Below are positions 1-7,543 of a DNA stretch of 32,770 nt, in pieces. This stretch comes from JBHEMT01 sp046262435 (GTDB taxonomy: Bacteria > Chloroflexota > Dormibacteria > Aeolococcales > Aeolococcaceae). A program made the translations under genes and the position numbers. The stretch lies in assembly GCA_046262435.1 (NCBI GenBank), contig JBHEMT010000086.1:1-32770 (forward strand). Reading direction: 5' to 3'. How positions within the stretch are numbered: the stretch's first letter is position 1; every line of letters begins with the position of its first letter. Below the pieces are notes generated by a model. It was not told the origin of the DNA and searched no databases. It saw nothing but the letters and a program-made list of their open reading frames with translations.

Positions 1-479
1 CCGGGCCGGGTCTGGCGCACGACCCGAGCGCGGTTGAGCGCCGCCACCTCGTCGGTGGCCGGGTCGGGCTCGCCGGTGATCACCAGGATCTCGTACGTGC
101 AGTCCAGGGTCTCCAGCGAGGCACGTAGCTGGGGAAGCAGCACCGCCAGGTTCTCGGGTTCCCGCAGCGCCGGGATGACCACCGAAAGGCTTGGGCCGGC
201 TCCCTCGGTGTGGTTGGGCAGGTCGGCCACCGGCACCCCCGCCCATTGCTCGCCGGTCTCAGGGAGCAGTACCGGGATACCCTCATGCACCGGGAAGCGG
301 TGTGGGCAGGTCACGCCAACCACCCAGGGCCCGGGACCGAGCCGGAGCCGCCGATTCCCAGTCGCGCAGCTCGGGCAGCGGAGCGAGGCCCAGTCGTCGT
401 GTGGCCGTCCGTGCACGGCGGTGCGGCGCTCAGCCGCTCGAACGCCGGGTGTCCTGGACGTGCCGCGCGCGCTGGCCAT
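1..479 (-). CDS. GT2 glycosyltransferase with N-terminal Trm112-like zinc module (3' end missing)
   Basis: The frame opens at an ATG at 479 and runs off the left edge after about 159 codons. Residues 35-73 read like a Trm112/YcaR-type zinc-ribbon module: a CPSC pair (Cys35, Cys38), a third cysteine at 58, then FPVHEGIPVLLPE, the usual ending of that small family. From about residue 97 a GT2 nucleotide-sugar-binding fold starts (SLSVVIPALREPENL), with the second strand at YEILVITGEPDPATDEVA. The DxD motif and acceptor half lie outside the window. GT2 enzymes transfer a sugar from a nucleotide donor to a lipid or glycan acceptor at the membrane. It is in the same orientation as the GT-C/GT2 genes at 642-4105 but separated by 162 bases containing a hairpin, so it may be its own transcription unit. 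The family calls are good; the substrate is unknown. Confidence 0.75.
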   Translation of the reverse strand, partial: MASARGTSRTPGVRAAERRTAVHGRPHDDWASLRCPSCATGNRRLRLGPGPWVVGVTCPHRFPVHEGIPVLLPETGEQWAGVPVADLPNHTEGAGPSLSVVIPALREPENLAVLLPQLRASLETLDCTYEILVITGEPDPATDEVAALNRARVVRQTRP

Positions 480-595
480 GGATGGTGTCCTCCGCTGAGT
501 GACGGTCCGGGGGGCGGGCAGCCCCGTGCGGCCGAGTATGGATCGACCCTGCGTGCGTTCCCGGGGCCGTCTCAAGCTCGTACGTCCCCGTTCTT

Positions 596-612
596 TGGCC
601 GTTGCTCGGCCA
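596..612 (-). terminator. Hairpin downstream of the GT-C operon
   Basis: A perfect 6-bp stem TGGCCG / CGGCCA encloses a 5-base loop, 30 bases beyond the stop at 642 on the minus strand. There is no U-tract. The same stem recurs at 4195-4211 after another minus-strand gene, which supports a 3'-end role. Apart from this hairpin I see nothing recognisable in the 480-641 gap. Confidence 0.4.
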
Positions 613-641
613 GCAGAACCCCCGCGGCCGCCGGGCTCCGG

Positions 642-1937
642 TCAGTGGCGAACCAACCGCATCTGCCAGCGCTCGGGCGTGATGGGAATCACCACGGCGC
701 TCCCTGGCACGGCGGCGTCGAGGCGCGCCTGCTGGCCGTCGAGATGCGGTGCTGGAAGCACTCGGTCAGTCCAGTCCCCGGCCGAGAACCACAACCCGAT
801 CAGCAGGACGGCGGTGCATGCGAGCGCCCGCTGTCGCCGTACGCGGCTTGCCAGCCATACCAGCGCACCTGTCCAGGCAAGGTCGGCGAGGAAGAAGTAG
901 CGCTGGTATGCGTCCTGGTGCAGCATTGCGTACCACGCGGTGTGTGACCCCCCAAGCGCCGCGTAGGGGTGGGTCAGACCGATGCTCAGGGCAAAGCCGC
1001 CCACGACCAGGAGCCAGCGCAGCAGCCGCGGCCCTTGCCACAGTGCGGCGATCACGACAAAGGTGCCGACCACGACCACCAGCGCGATGCCGGCGACCCC
1101 GCCAAGAGGCACGCCCGGTCCTCCGGAGAAGGAGACAAATACTCGTGAGGCGATGAGTTCGGGAAGCGCTCTGAGGCTGGCTCCCGAGTCACCGGAGTGG
1201 CGGGCGTCCACGCCGCGGCGGGTGACCGTCAGATACGTGCCGATCTCGATAGCTGACCCGGCGACAAGGAGAGCAAGGACGGCGAGCGAGCGGCGGTCGC
1301 GCCGGCGCCACACCTCGACCGCAGCCGGGGGCACCAGCGCCAGGCCGAGCGGCCCCGACGTTGCGGTCAGGGCCACCACGGTCAGGTCGGTGGCGCGTCC
1401 ACCCCTGCCTGACGCGCGCGGCAGCAGCACCACCAGGAGCGCCGCCACCACCAGGTGCCACTGAGCGTTGGTGACCGAGAAGCGCAGCTCGGGTGGCTGG
1501 ATGCAGACGTACGTGATCGCCAGTCCAACCCGCAGCCGCGCGTCGGCCACCACCGTACGAGCCCTGCTGCTCCAGAGCAGGATGGCGACCGGAAGCAGCG
1601 CGCAGGCGATGCCGACGACGGCGAAGAACGTGGCCGCGGCGGTGAGGGGAAGTTGCGAGGCAAGCAGGCCGAGCAGCCGGTTGAGTGCCTGCCAGTAGCC
1701 GGCGATGGGCTGGGTGAGTGAGTCGAGCCCTCGGTTGTAGGCACTGGCGTACGTGTCGGCGCCGTCCTCTGCATAGAACTGCGGGCTGAGCAGGGTGGTG
1801 GGCCGCCGGCTGATTGCGAGGGCGGCGACGAAGGGCAGGGCGAGGCGGGCGATGGCGAGGTCGGAACCGCAGAACCGGCGGGCCAGTGCCGTGGGCGACA
1901 CCGGCTGGACCCGGGAGGTCAGCGGCACGGCGGTCAT
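642..1937 (-). CDS. Polytopic membrane protein, GT-C glycosyltransferase-like
   Basis: A protein of about 431 residues with roughly ten hydrophobic segments. The start is the ATG at 1937, whose last two bases are in the TGA of the preceding gene (ATGA overlap); an in-frame extension back to 1994 would lie inside that gene. Near residue 50 it has SPQFYAEDGADTYASAY, then a segment ending PIAGYWQALNRLLG. This resembles the 'AEDG' loop of a broad group of uncharacterised bacterial membrane proteins that look like GT-C lipid-linked-sugar transferases, where an acidic residue in the first extracytoplasmic loop is usually catalytic. Position as last gene of a GT2 / GT87-like / GT-C run supports a role in envelope polysaccharide or glycolipid assembly. 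Donor and acceptor are unknown, and the enzymatic role is inferred. Confidence 0.65.
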   Translation of the reverse strand: MTAVPLTSRVQPVSPTALARRFCGSDLAIARLALPFVAALAISRRPTTLLSPQFYAEDGADTYASAYNRGLDSLTQPIAGYWQALNRLLGLLASQLPLTAAATFFAVVGIACALLPVAILLWSSRARTVVADARLRVGLAITYVCIQPPELRFSVTNAQWHLVVAALLVVLLPRASGRGGRATDLTVVALTATSGPLGLALVPPAAVEVWRRRDRRSLAVLALLVAGSAIEIGTYLTVTRRGVDARHSGDSGASLRALPELIASRVFVSFSGGPGVPLGGVAGIALVVVVGTFVVIAALWQGPRLLRWLLVVGGFALSIGLTHPYAALGGSHTAWYAMLHQDAYQRYFFLADLAWTGALVWLASRVRRQRALACTAVLLIGLWFSAGDWTDRVLPAPHLDGQQARLDAAVPGSAVVIPITPERWQMRLVRH

Positions 1938-3283
1938 GCGGCCTCGGTGGTGAGCCGGACTGGGAGGCCCAGCCGTCGCCGGTGACGGGCCCACGACGGG
2001 GTCGCCACGTCGCCGTCAGGCCCCAGCGGGACGCCACGGGAGGCGAGGTAGAGCACCAGCAGGACGGCGGGGATGAAGTAGTAGTTGAAGTACGCCCACT
2101 TCGCCAGCACGAACGACACCGTCGAGATGACGGCGGACCCGAGCAGGACATCGGCGAGGTCATCGGGGCGGCGGCGGAGCACCACCAGGGCCACCGCCGC
2201 CGTGCCGATCAGGGCCACCGCTCCGGGCACCATGCCGTGGCCGCTCCAGTACAGGGCTGACGACAGGGTCAGCGAGTCGGTGCGGGGCGGGAATCCGAGC
2301 TGGACCCCGATGACATCGTGATAGAGCTGGGCAGGACCGGTGACCAGCGCGAATGGCAGGGTGAACAGGGCCGCAGCCAGCGCCGCCACACAGCATTCGC
2401 GGCGCATCGACCGCGACCACACCAGCGGGACGATGAGCACGATCAGCAGGGTGGGCTTGACCAGCAGGGCTCCGGCCAGCAGGAGGACCGCCCAGCGCGG
2501 ATGACGGGCGCGGAGGGTGAGCCATCCGGCGAAGCCCGCCATCATGAAGACGTCCACCCAGGCGTTGATGACCATCAGGACCACGAAGGGAAAACCAAGG
2601 CAGAGAGCGGTCACCACCGGGAGGAGCCGCTCTCGGTGAGGGGACCGCCGGGCCAGCCCCAGGGCGCAGGCGCCCAGCGCCACGAACGCGACGAGGCTGA
2701 GGACGCGGACGTCGCCGATGAGGCGGCCGGGTGCGGTGAGGTAGGGGAGCAGGGGGCCGTACTGGTAGTGGATGCGCTCCGCGGTGAGCCGGCTCGGGGG
2801 GGTGAGGACGTAGGTGGTGAAGACGGCGTCGTACGGATTGCGGCCCTGCAGCACCTTCGCAGCGGCCGCCTGCACAGATGCGAAGACGTCGATCCCAATC
2901 GAGCCCCATCGCCAGCCCTGAAAGAGCAGGCCTCCGAGTCCGGTCGCACCGAGCGCGATCACCAAGCGGCGGCGCCGTGCGGACCCGACCACGATGACCA
3001 GCGGTGCGCAGCACACGATGGCCACCACCGTGGGGGCGAGGGCGTGGTGCGCGGCGGCGTATGGGAGATAGGCGGCCACCGTCGCCAGCGTCAACGCCAC
3101 CAGCAGACGGGGGGAGGCGGCGGGCACGGCGGGGGCGGTGACCGCTGCGATCAGCAGCAGGGTGCCGAATATAGCCAGGCCGATTGAACGCGGGCTGTAT
3201 CCGCCGCCGTCGGGCAGATTCGCCCACGACAGGCTGGCCAGGGCCGCAAGCGCCAGCGCCTCCCGGCTGAGCCGTCGTCGCAT
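1934..3283 (-). CDS. GT87-like polyprenyl-phosphate sugar transferase, membrane protein
   Basis: 449 residues from an ATG at 3283, with about ten to twelve membrane helices. The region around residues 145-180 holds QGRNPYDAVFTTYV and then YQYGPLLPYLTAPG, a pattern typical of GT87/DUF2029 mannosyltransferase-like proteins, which use polyprenyl-phosphate sugars on the outer face of the membrane. Later come LLVKPTLLIVLIVPLVW and KWAYFNYYFIPAVLL, also usual in this group. It starts 6 bases after the stop of the GT2 gene at 3290 and overlaps the next gene by an ATGA, so the three are one operon. A neat reading is that the GT2 enzyme makes a polyprenyl-phosphate sugar and the two GT-C-type proteins use it; this is inference. 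The C-terminal 30 residues are arginine-rich and cytoplasmic. Confidence 0.7.
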   Translation of the reverse strand: MRRRLSREALALAALASLSWANLPDGGGYSPRSIGLAIFGTLLLIAAVTAPAVPAASPRLLVALTLATVAAYLPYAAAHHALAPTVVAIVCCAPLVIVVGSARRRRLVIALGATGLGGLLFQGWRWGSIGIDVFASVQAAAAKVLQGRNPYDAVFTTYVLTPPSRLTAERIHYQYGPLLPYLTAPGRLIGDVRVLSLVAFVALGACALGLARRSPHRERLLPVVTALCLGFPFVVLMVINAWVDVFMMAGFAGWLTLRARHPRWAVLLLAGALLVKPTLLIVLIVPLVWSRSMRRECCVAALAAALFTLPFALVTGPAQLYHDVIGVQLGFPPRTDSLTLSSALYWSGHGMVPGAVALIGTAAVALVVLRRRPDDLADVLLGSAVISTVSFVLAKWAYFNYYFIPAVLLVLYLASRGVPLGPDGDVATPSWARHRRRLGLPVRLTTEAA

Positions 3284-3289
3284 TCGCGG

Positions 3290-4105
3290 CTAGGGAATGA
3301 GCGGGCGCTGACGCCGGCGGCGCGCTGCCCAGCACACCCTGACTGAGTCGCCGATGTACTCGAGGGAGCGTCGGACGCTGATCGACGAGGATTCCTTGGT
3401 GTAGCGGGTGGGAATTGCCACCTCTTGGATCGCGAAGCCGCCCTGGACGGCCGCCACCAGGATCTCAGTGTCGAAGACGAAGCCGTCGGAGTAGGACTCG
3501 AAGTCGACACTCTCGAGGAAGTGTCGCGAGTAGGCCTTCATCCCGCTGTGCATCTCGGTGAAATGGGTGCGCAGCAGCAGGTTCTCCGCGATGGTGGCCA
3601 CTCGGTTGCCGTAGTAGCGGTATCCGGGCATGCCCCCCGCTCGTGGGTCTCCGGTGCAGGCGAAGCGGGAGCCGAAGACGAAGTCGGCGGTGCCGGCAAG
3701 GATGGGAGCCACCAGCGCGGGAACCGCCCCCGGGTCGTACTGGTAGTCGGGGTGGAGCAGGACGATGACCGTCGCACCGAGGTTGAGTGCCTCGCGGTAG
3801 CAGGTCTTCTGATTGGCCCCGTAGCCCCGGTTGCGGTCGTGGACGCGCACGTCGATGCCCATTTCGCGGGCCAGGTCGACGGTGTCGTCGGCGGAGCAGT
3901 CGTCGACCAGGAGCAGGTGGTCGTGGCTGCGTGCCGGGAGGGCGTCGACGGTCAGCTTCAATGTGGCCGCCGCGCCGTAGGCGGGCATGGCTACCACCGT
4001 GAAATGCGGGGACTCGTCGAGTGCCGATGCCGGGAGGGCCACGCGGGTGCCTCGCTGCGCAGGGATGAACGCCGTGGCCCCAGTGAGCCACGGGTCATCG
4101 GGCAA
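3290..4105 (-). CDS. GT2 glycosyltransferase, dolichol-phosphate-mannose-synthase-like
   Basis: About 271 residues if the TTG at 4105 is the start; a GTG about 20 codons further in is an alternative, and I see no Shine-Dalgarno to decide. The GT-A fold starts near residue 34 (HFTVVAMPAYG) and shows the donor-binding LLVDDCSADDTVDLA, then RNRGYGANQKTCYREAL and the metal-site region LLHPDYQYDPGAVPALV. Downstream are GSRFACTGD and HSGMKAYSRHFLESV, usual for the polyprenyl-phosphate mannose/glucose synthase branch. There is no C-terminal membrane domain, so it is a cytosolic or peripheral enzyme. It is the first gene of the operon feeding the two GT-C-like proteins and probably makes their lipid-linked sugar donor. 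The GT2 family is clear; sugar and acceptor are not. Confidence 0.82.
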   Translation of the reverse strand: MPDDPWLTGATAFIPAQRGTRVALPASALDESPHFTVVAMPAYGAAATLKLTVDALPARSHDHLLLVDDCSADDTVDLAREMGIDVRVHDRNRGYGANQKTCYREALNLGATVIVLLHPDYQYDPGAVPALVAPILAGTADFVFGSRFACTGDPRAGGMPGYRYYGNRVATIAENLLLRTHFTEMHSGMKAYSRHFLESVDFESYSDGFVFDTEILVAAVQGGFAIQEVAIPTRYTKESSSISVRRSLEYIGDSVRVCWAARRRRQRPLIP

Positions 4106-4189
4106 CGCGGGTGCCCGAACGCTTCTGCGACAGCCCTGCGATCCGGCGTTCCGACGTGCAGGCCGCTCGGAGCCACCAGAGGACAGCCT

Positions 4190-4215
4190 GGTTTTGGCCG
4201 GGGCTCGGCCAAACC
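4190..4215 (-). terminator. Hairpin after the lipoprotein gene
   Basis: An inverted repeat pairs GGTTT(T)GGCCG with CGGCCAAACC around a 5-base loop, with one bulged T. It begins 6 bases past the stop at 4221 on the minus strand and lies before the GT2 start at 4105. No U-run follows. Its core stem is identical to that of the hairpin at 596-612. Confidence 0.45.
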
Positions 4216-4220
4216 CCTGG

Positions 4221-4646
4221 CTAGGGCGCCGCCCGGGAGGTCACCTCGAAGGTGGCCCTGGCAATGGTTCCAATCGGGGTCGGCCCGGTCAGGCGGAGGG
4301 GCATCGTCGTCCCTGGCCCGACCCCATCCAGGCCGCCGGTTGCGTCGCCCACGAGGTGGTCGCCGGCGTCGAAGATGCTGGCGCGCATCATCAGGGTCAC
4401 CGCCTTCGGGGCCGACGAGTGCACCCGGACGCGGACGACAAGCAGGCGGGCGTCGTCGAGGCCGAAGCTGACGCTGGTGGGGTCGATGGCGAAGGCCGGA
4501 TCACCGGTCTGGGTGATCGACACGCTGCTCGCCGCCACCGGGGTGGCCGGCAGCGCCTGGGGAATGTGCGGCGGGTCGCTGCCGCATCCGGCCAGCACCA
4601 GGCCCAGGACGACGACGGCCAGGGGGGTGAGTCGTTGCGAGAGCAC
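4221..4646 (-). CDS. Small secreted lipoprotein, function unknown
   Basis: I place the start at the GTG at 4646. It gives a compact signal peptide of 20 residues (one arginine, a hydrophobic core, lipobox LAGC with the lipidated cysteine at position 21) and leaves a CACCAT box 6 bases upstream, as in other leaderless genes here. A TTG at 4664 would add six residues. The mature protein of about 120 residues is rich in beta-strand-type sequence (AFAIDPTSVSFGLDDARLLVVRVRVHS, split by short polar turns) and ends TFEVTSRAAP. It resembles small extracytoplasmic beta-sandwich domains, but no family is recognised. It is divergent from the phosphoglucomutase gene. Surface location is well supported by the signal; function is not known. 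Confidence 0.65.
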   Translation of the reverse strand: MLSQRLTPLAVVVLGLVLAGCGSDPPHIPQALPATPVAASSVSITQTGDPAFAIDPTSVSFGLDDARLLVVRVRVHSSAPKAVTLMMRASIFDAGDHLVGDATGGLDGVGPGTTMPLRLTGPTPIGTIARATFEVTSRAAP

Positions 4647-4652
4647 GCCGGA

Positions 4653-4658
4653 ATGGTG
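4653..4658 (-). promoter_or_regulatory. Weak -10-like box of the lipoprotein gene
   Basis: CACCAT lies 6 bases before the GTG at 4646, the same spacing as TACCAT before the gene at 27460. The first base departs from TAnnnT and no -35 is visible, so support is weak. Confidence 0.25.
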
Positions 4659-4737
4659 CGCCAAGCGGCCGCAGATGTGGAGGTCACATCCTGCTCACTC
4701 GCCAGGGCACGTGGCCGAGGGCGCCGGGACCGCCGCG

Positions 4738-4743
4738 TAGAAT
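4738..4743 (+). promoter_or_regulatory. -10 box for leaderless phosphoglucomutase mRNA
   Basis: TAGAAT lies 8 bases before the GTG at 4752, with no Shine-Dalgarno between. A transcript starting 7-9 bases after this box would begin at or next to the start codon. The same hexamer precedes the cystathionine beta-synthase GTG. Confidence 0.5.
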
Positions 4744-4751
4744 GACCCGCC

Positions 4752-6206
4752 GTGAGCGCGCCGGCCATCCGGTTCGGCACTGATGGCTGGCGAGCCGTGG
4801 TGGCGGACGACTTCACGTATGAGAACGTCCGCGCAGTCGCCCAGGCGGTTGCCTGGTACCTCGACGGCGACTCCCGTCCGGTGGTGGTGGCGCACGACAC
4901 CCGCTACTGCGCCGAGCAGTTTGCCGAGGAGGTCAGCCGGGTCCTGGCGGCAAACGGCATCAGCGTCCTCCTGCTCGACCGTCCCGTTCCCACCCCCGTG
5001 GCGACCTGGATGGTGGTGGCCCGCGGTGCCGCGGGCGGCGTGGTGGTCACCGCCAGTCACAACCCGCCGGAGTTCAACGGGCTGAAGTACAAGCCCGACT
5101 ACGGCGGCTCCGCACCACCCGAGGTGGTCGGACAGCTGGAAACCCTGGCCGCCCGCGCGCAGCGCGAGGGAGTCCGGACGCTCACATTCGCCGCGGCGGT
5201 GGAGAAGGGCTTGGTCACTGGGATCGACCCGATGCCCGAGTTCGCCGCCCAGGTCGGGCGCATGGTCGACCTTCCCCGCCTCCGCGGCGCCGGGTTGCAC
5301 ATTCTCCACGAGGCGATGTACGGCGCCGGCGCTGGCGTGATCGGCGACCTCCTCTCCGGGGGCTCGACCGTGGTCGAGAGCTTCCACGCCGAGCGCAATC
5401 CCGGCTTTGGTGGCATGCACCCCGAGCCCATCGCGCGCTACATGCCGGAGGCGATGGCCCGGATGGCTGAGGGGGGCCATGACCTGTGCATCGCCAACGA
5501 CGGCGATGCCGACCGGGTGGGAGTCATCGACGAGCGCGGCGGCTTCGTCAACCAGCTGCAGGTCGCCGCGCTGCTCGCCCTGTTGCTGCTGGAGAAGCGT
5601 GGCCTGCGCGGTCCGCTGGTTCGCTCGCTCACCTCCACAGTGATGCTCGACCGGCTGGCACAGCACTTCGGCGTGGAGCTGATCGAGACCCCTGTGGGGT
5701 TCAAGTACGTCGGGCCCCGCATGACCGAAAGCGACGCTCTGATCGGCGCCGAGGAGTCCGGCGGCTTTGCCTTTCGCGGCCACATCCCGGAACGGGACGG
5801 CATCGTCGCGGGACTGATGATCGCAGAGATGATCGTCGACTACGGCCAGCCGCTGAGCGCCATCCTCCGTCACCTCGAGGACCTGGTGGGCACGTGGGCC
5901 TACGCACGGCACGACCTTCGCCTTCCGCGTGATGGATACGAGGAGCGGAAGGAGGAGCTCTACCAGCGTTACGCAGCCAACCCGCCGACCGAGCTGGGCG
6001 GCGCCGCGGTGATCAACTCGCGCACCGACGACGGCTTCAAGTACTACCTCGACGATGGCTCCTGGACGTTGATCAGGTTCAGTGGAACCGAACCGCTGAT
6101 CCGCGTCTACAGCGAGGCGCCGAGCGTCGCCCGGGTGGAGGAGCTGCTGTCGGCCTTCGAGGCGCACCTCGGCCTCACCGCCGAGGCGGCCGCCGCCGCG
6201 CAGTGA
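4752..6206 (+). CDS. Phosphoglucomutase/phosphomannomutase family enzyme
   Basis: 484 residues from a GTG at 4752. It interconverts hexose 1-phosphates and 6-phosphates through a phosphoserine. The four alpha-D-phosphohexomutase signatures are all present: IRFGTDGWRAV at the N-terminus, the catalytic-serine loop TASHNPPEFNG (Ser102), the Mg-binding loop NDGDADRVG (Asp250, Asp252, Asp254), the sugar loop GAEESGGFAFRG (residues 332-343) and the phosphate loop RFSGTEPLIRVYSE (442-455). The sequence around the sugar loop (EESGG) favours a glucose/mannose-type rather than a glucosamine mutase. It probably links glycolysis to nucleotide-sugar supply for the glycosyltransferases upstream and to glucose 1-phosphate released by the glycogen phosphorylase at 28009. 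Its TGA overlaps the GTG of the next gene. Confidence 0.92.
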   Translation: MSAPAIRFGTDGWRAVVADDFTYENVRAVAQAVAWYLDGDSRPVVVAHDTRYCAEQFAEEVSRVLAANGISVLLLDRPVPTPVATWMVVARGAAGGVVVTASHNPPEFNGLKYKPDYGGSAPPEVVGQLETLAARAQREGVRTLTFAAAVEKGLVTGIDPMPEFAAQVGRMVDLPRLRGAGLHILHEAMYGAGAGVIGDLLSGGSTVVESFHAERNPGFGGMHPEPIARYMPEAMARMAEGGHDLCIANDGDADRVGVIDERGGFVNQLQVAALLALLLLEKRGLRGPLVRSLTSTVMLDRLAQHFGVELIETPVGFKYVGPRMTESDALIGAEESGGFAFRGHIPERDGIVAGLMIAEMIVDYGQPLSAILRHLEDLVGTWAYARHDLRLPRDGYEERKEELYQRYAANPPTELGGAAVINSRTDDGFKYYLDDGSWTLIRFSGTEPLIRVYSEAPSVARVEELLSAFEAHLGLTAEAAAAAQ

Positions 6207-7108
6207 CCCTGCGCCTGGGTGTGACGACGGTGAGCCAGGTATCGGCAGGCCCTGGCGTGGACAAGCGAGGGGTCGCGCCACCCCCTCGCGGCCCCGCGTT
6301 TCGCGCCGCGCAGGCACGCGAGGCACTGGGCATCCGGCCGGCAGTGGCGAGGGTCGCCGACCTGCCGGCACCGCTCTTCCACACCCTGGTGGCCGCCGCG
6401 GTGGTCAGCGTGGCGGTGCTCGTCCGGCCCCAGCGGGTGGGGATGTCGACCTCCATCGTCCTCGACGGCAGTCTCGCCGCCGTCATCGCGATCGCCCTCA
6501 TCTACTACGACAGCACCACTGCGCGAGCGGCCGGCGCTGGGGCGGGCCCGCAGGCCGCGGTCCTTCCCTGCGCGGCGCTCCTCAGTCTGGCAACGGCACT
6601 GGCCGGCCAAGCCGACCCGGTGCTCGACCTCGTCCTGCTGGCGGTGACGGCGACTGTGATCGCCACCGCGCCACATCTCGACGCTCTCCGCCGGCTGGGC
6701 AGAGAGGGCTGGACGGCGCGGGTGGGCCGGCAGGTGGCCGGAGTCACCATCGTGCTGCCGGTGCTTGTCGCCGGTGTGTCCTTCGGGCTCACCCCCGCCG
6801 GGCGGGCCGTGGTGGCGGCGTTGGGGGTGGCCCTGGTCACCTACGACGGAATCCGTCTCGAGGACGTCGGGCGCGCTCGCGCCCTCCTCGCTGCGGTCGG
6901 CTGTGCCCTGGTCATTGGCCTCCTCTGCCTTCCTGCCCCGGGGACCAACCACGGGACTCGCGCGGCCGCGCTGCTGATCGTCTGGTACGGGCTGCGCGGC
7001 CTCGCGGCCGCTGCGGCACAGCGGCGGTTGACCCGGGCGACGGTGCTCGAGTACGGCGTCTTCACCATGGTGGCGGTGATCGCTCTCGAGTACGTCAGGC
7101 AGCTGTGA
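6203..7108 (+). CDS. Uncharacterised polytopic membrane protein
   Basis: About 301 residues from a GTG that overlaps the TGA of the mutase gene (GTGA). The first 50 residues are polar and probably cytoplasmic (for example GVAPPPRGPAFRAAQARE). From about residue 50 to the end there are eight or nine hydrophobic segments with very short loops, the last ending ALEYVRQL. No catalytic or binding motif stands out and I do not recognise a family. Coupling to the mutase upstream and to a thioesterase downstream, again through GTGA, indicates one transcript of three genes, but gives no clear function. The start could be a later GTG, since the N-terminal region is unremarkable. Confidence 0.6.
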   Translation: MTLRLGVTTVSQVSAGPGVDKRGVAPPPRGPAFRAAQAREALGIRPAVARVADLPAPLFHTLVAAAVVSVAVLVRPQRVGMSTSIVLDGSLAAVIAIALIYYDSTTARAAGAGAGPQAAVLPCAALLSLATALAGQADPVLDLVLLAVTATVIATAPHLDALRRLGREGWTARVGRQVAGVTIVLPVLVAGVSFGLTPAGRAVVAALGVALVTYDGIRLEDVGRARALLAAVGCALVIGLLCLPAPGTNHGTRAAALLIVWYGLRGLAAAAAQRRLTRATVLEYGVFTMVAVIALEYVRQL

Positions 7109-7542
7109 CCGGTCGCGCCTCCATGCCCGGCCACGACGTTGCGGCGATGAACAGCTGGGGCCCGGGCACGCTCCCCGGCCTGCTCGGCATCGTGGTCGAG
7201 GAGGCCAACGATGGGGTGGTGGTCGCCTCCCTCCGGATTGAGTCCGACCACCTGGCACCCAACGGCTACCTCCATGCCGGCGCGGTGGTCACGCTCGCCG
7301 ACACTGCCGCCGGGTACGGGACGGTCAGCAGCCTTCCGGAGGGCCGGGTTGGCTTCACCACCATCGAGCTGAAGGCCAACTTCTTGGGGACTGCCACGGC
7401 AGGCACCATTCGCGCCCGGGCGGAACGGCTGCACGGCGGCCGCACCACGCAGGTATGGGACGCCACCGTGCGGGGTGACGGAGGCAGGGTGCTGGCTGTC
7501 TTCCGGTGCACCCAGCTGCTCCTCGGCGGCCCGGCGCAGTGA
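7105..7542 (+). CDS. PaaI-type hotdog thioesterase
   Basis: 145 residues from a GTG overlapping the previous TGA; an ATG at 7123 (MPGHDVAAMN) is a plausible alternative start. The hotdog core is clear: LAPNGYLHAGAVVTLADTAAG (residues about 51-71) matches the PaaI/YbdB pattern with the long central helix, followed by the strands FTTIELKANFLGTATAGTIRARAE and GRTTQVWDATVRG. Such enzymes hydrolyse acyl-CoA thioesters, often aromatic or medium-chain, in the cytosol as tetramers. The usual HGG at the start of the helix is HAG here. The substrate is not predictable. It meets the AlkA gene tail-to-tail with one base between the stop codons. Confidence 0.85.
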   Translation: MTGRASMPGHDVAAMNSWGPGTLPGLLGIVVEEANDGVVVASLRIESDHLAPNGYLHAGAVVTLADTAAGYGTVSSLPEGRVGFTTIELKANFLGTATAGTIRARAERLHGGRTTQVWDATVRGDGGRVLAVFRCTQLLLGGPAQ

Positions 7543-7543
7543 G

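Noticed and set aside
2318..3187. Plus-strand open frame rich in His, Gln, Asp
   Set aside because: Antisense to the GT87-like gene; composition is a reflection of the other strand.
4695..6371. 558-codon minus-strand open frame
   Set aside because: Antisense to the phosphoglucomutase, with no recognisable domain; a byproduct of GC-rich third positions.
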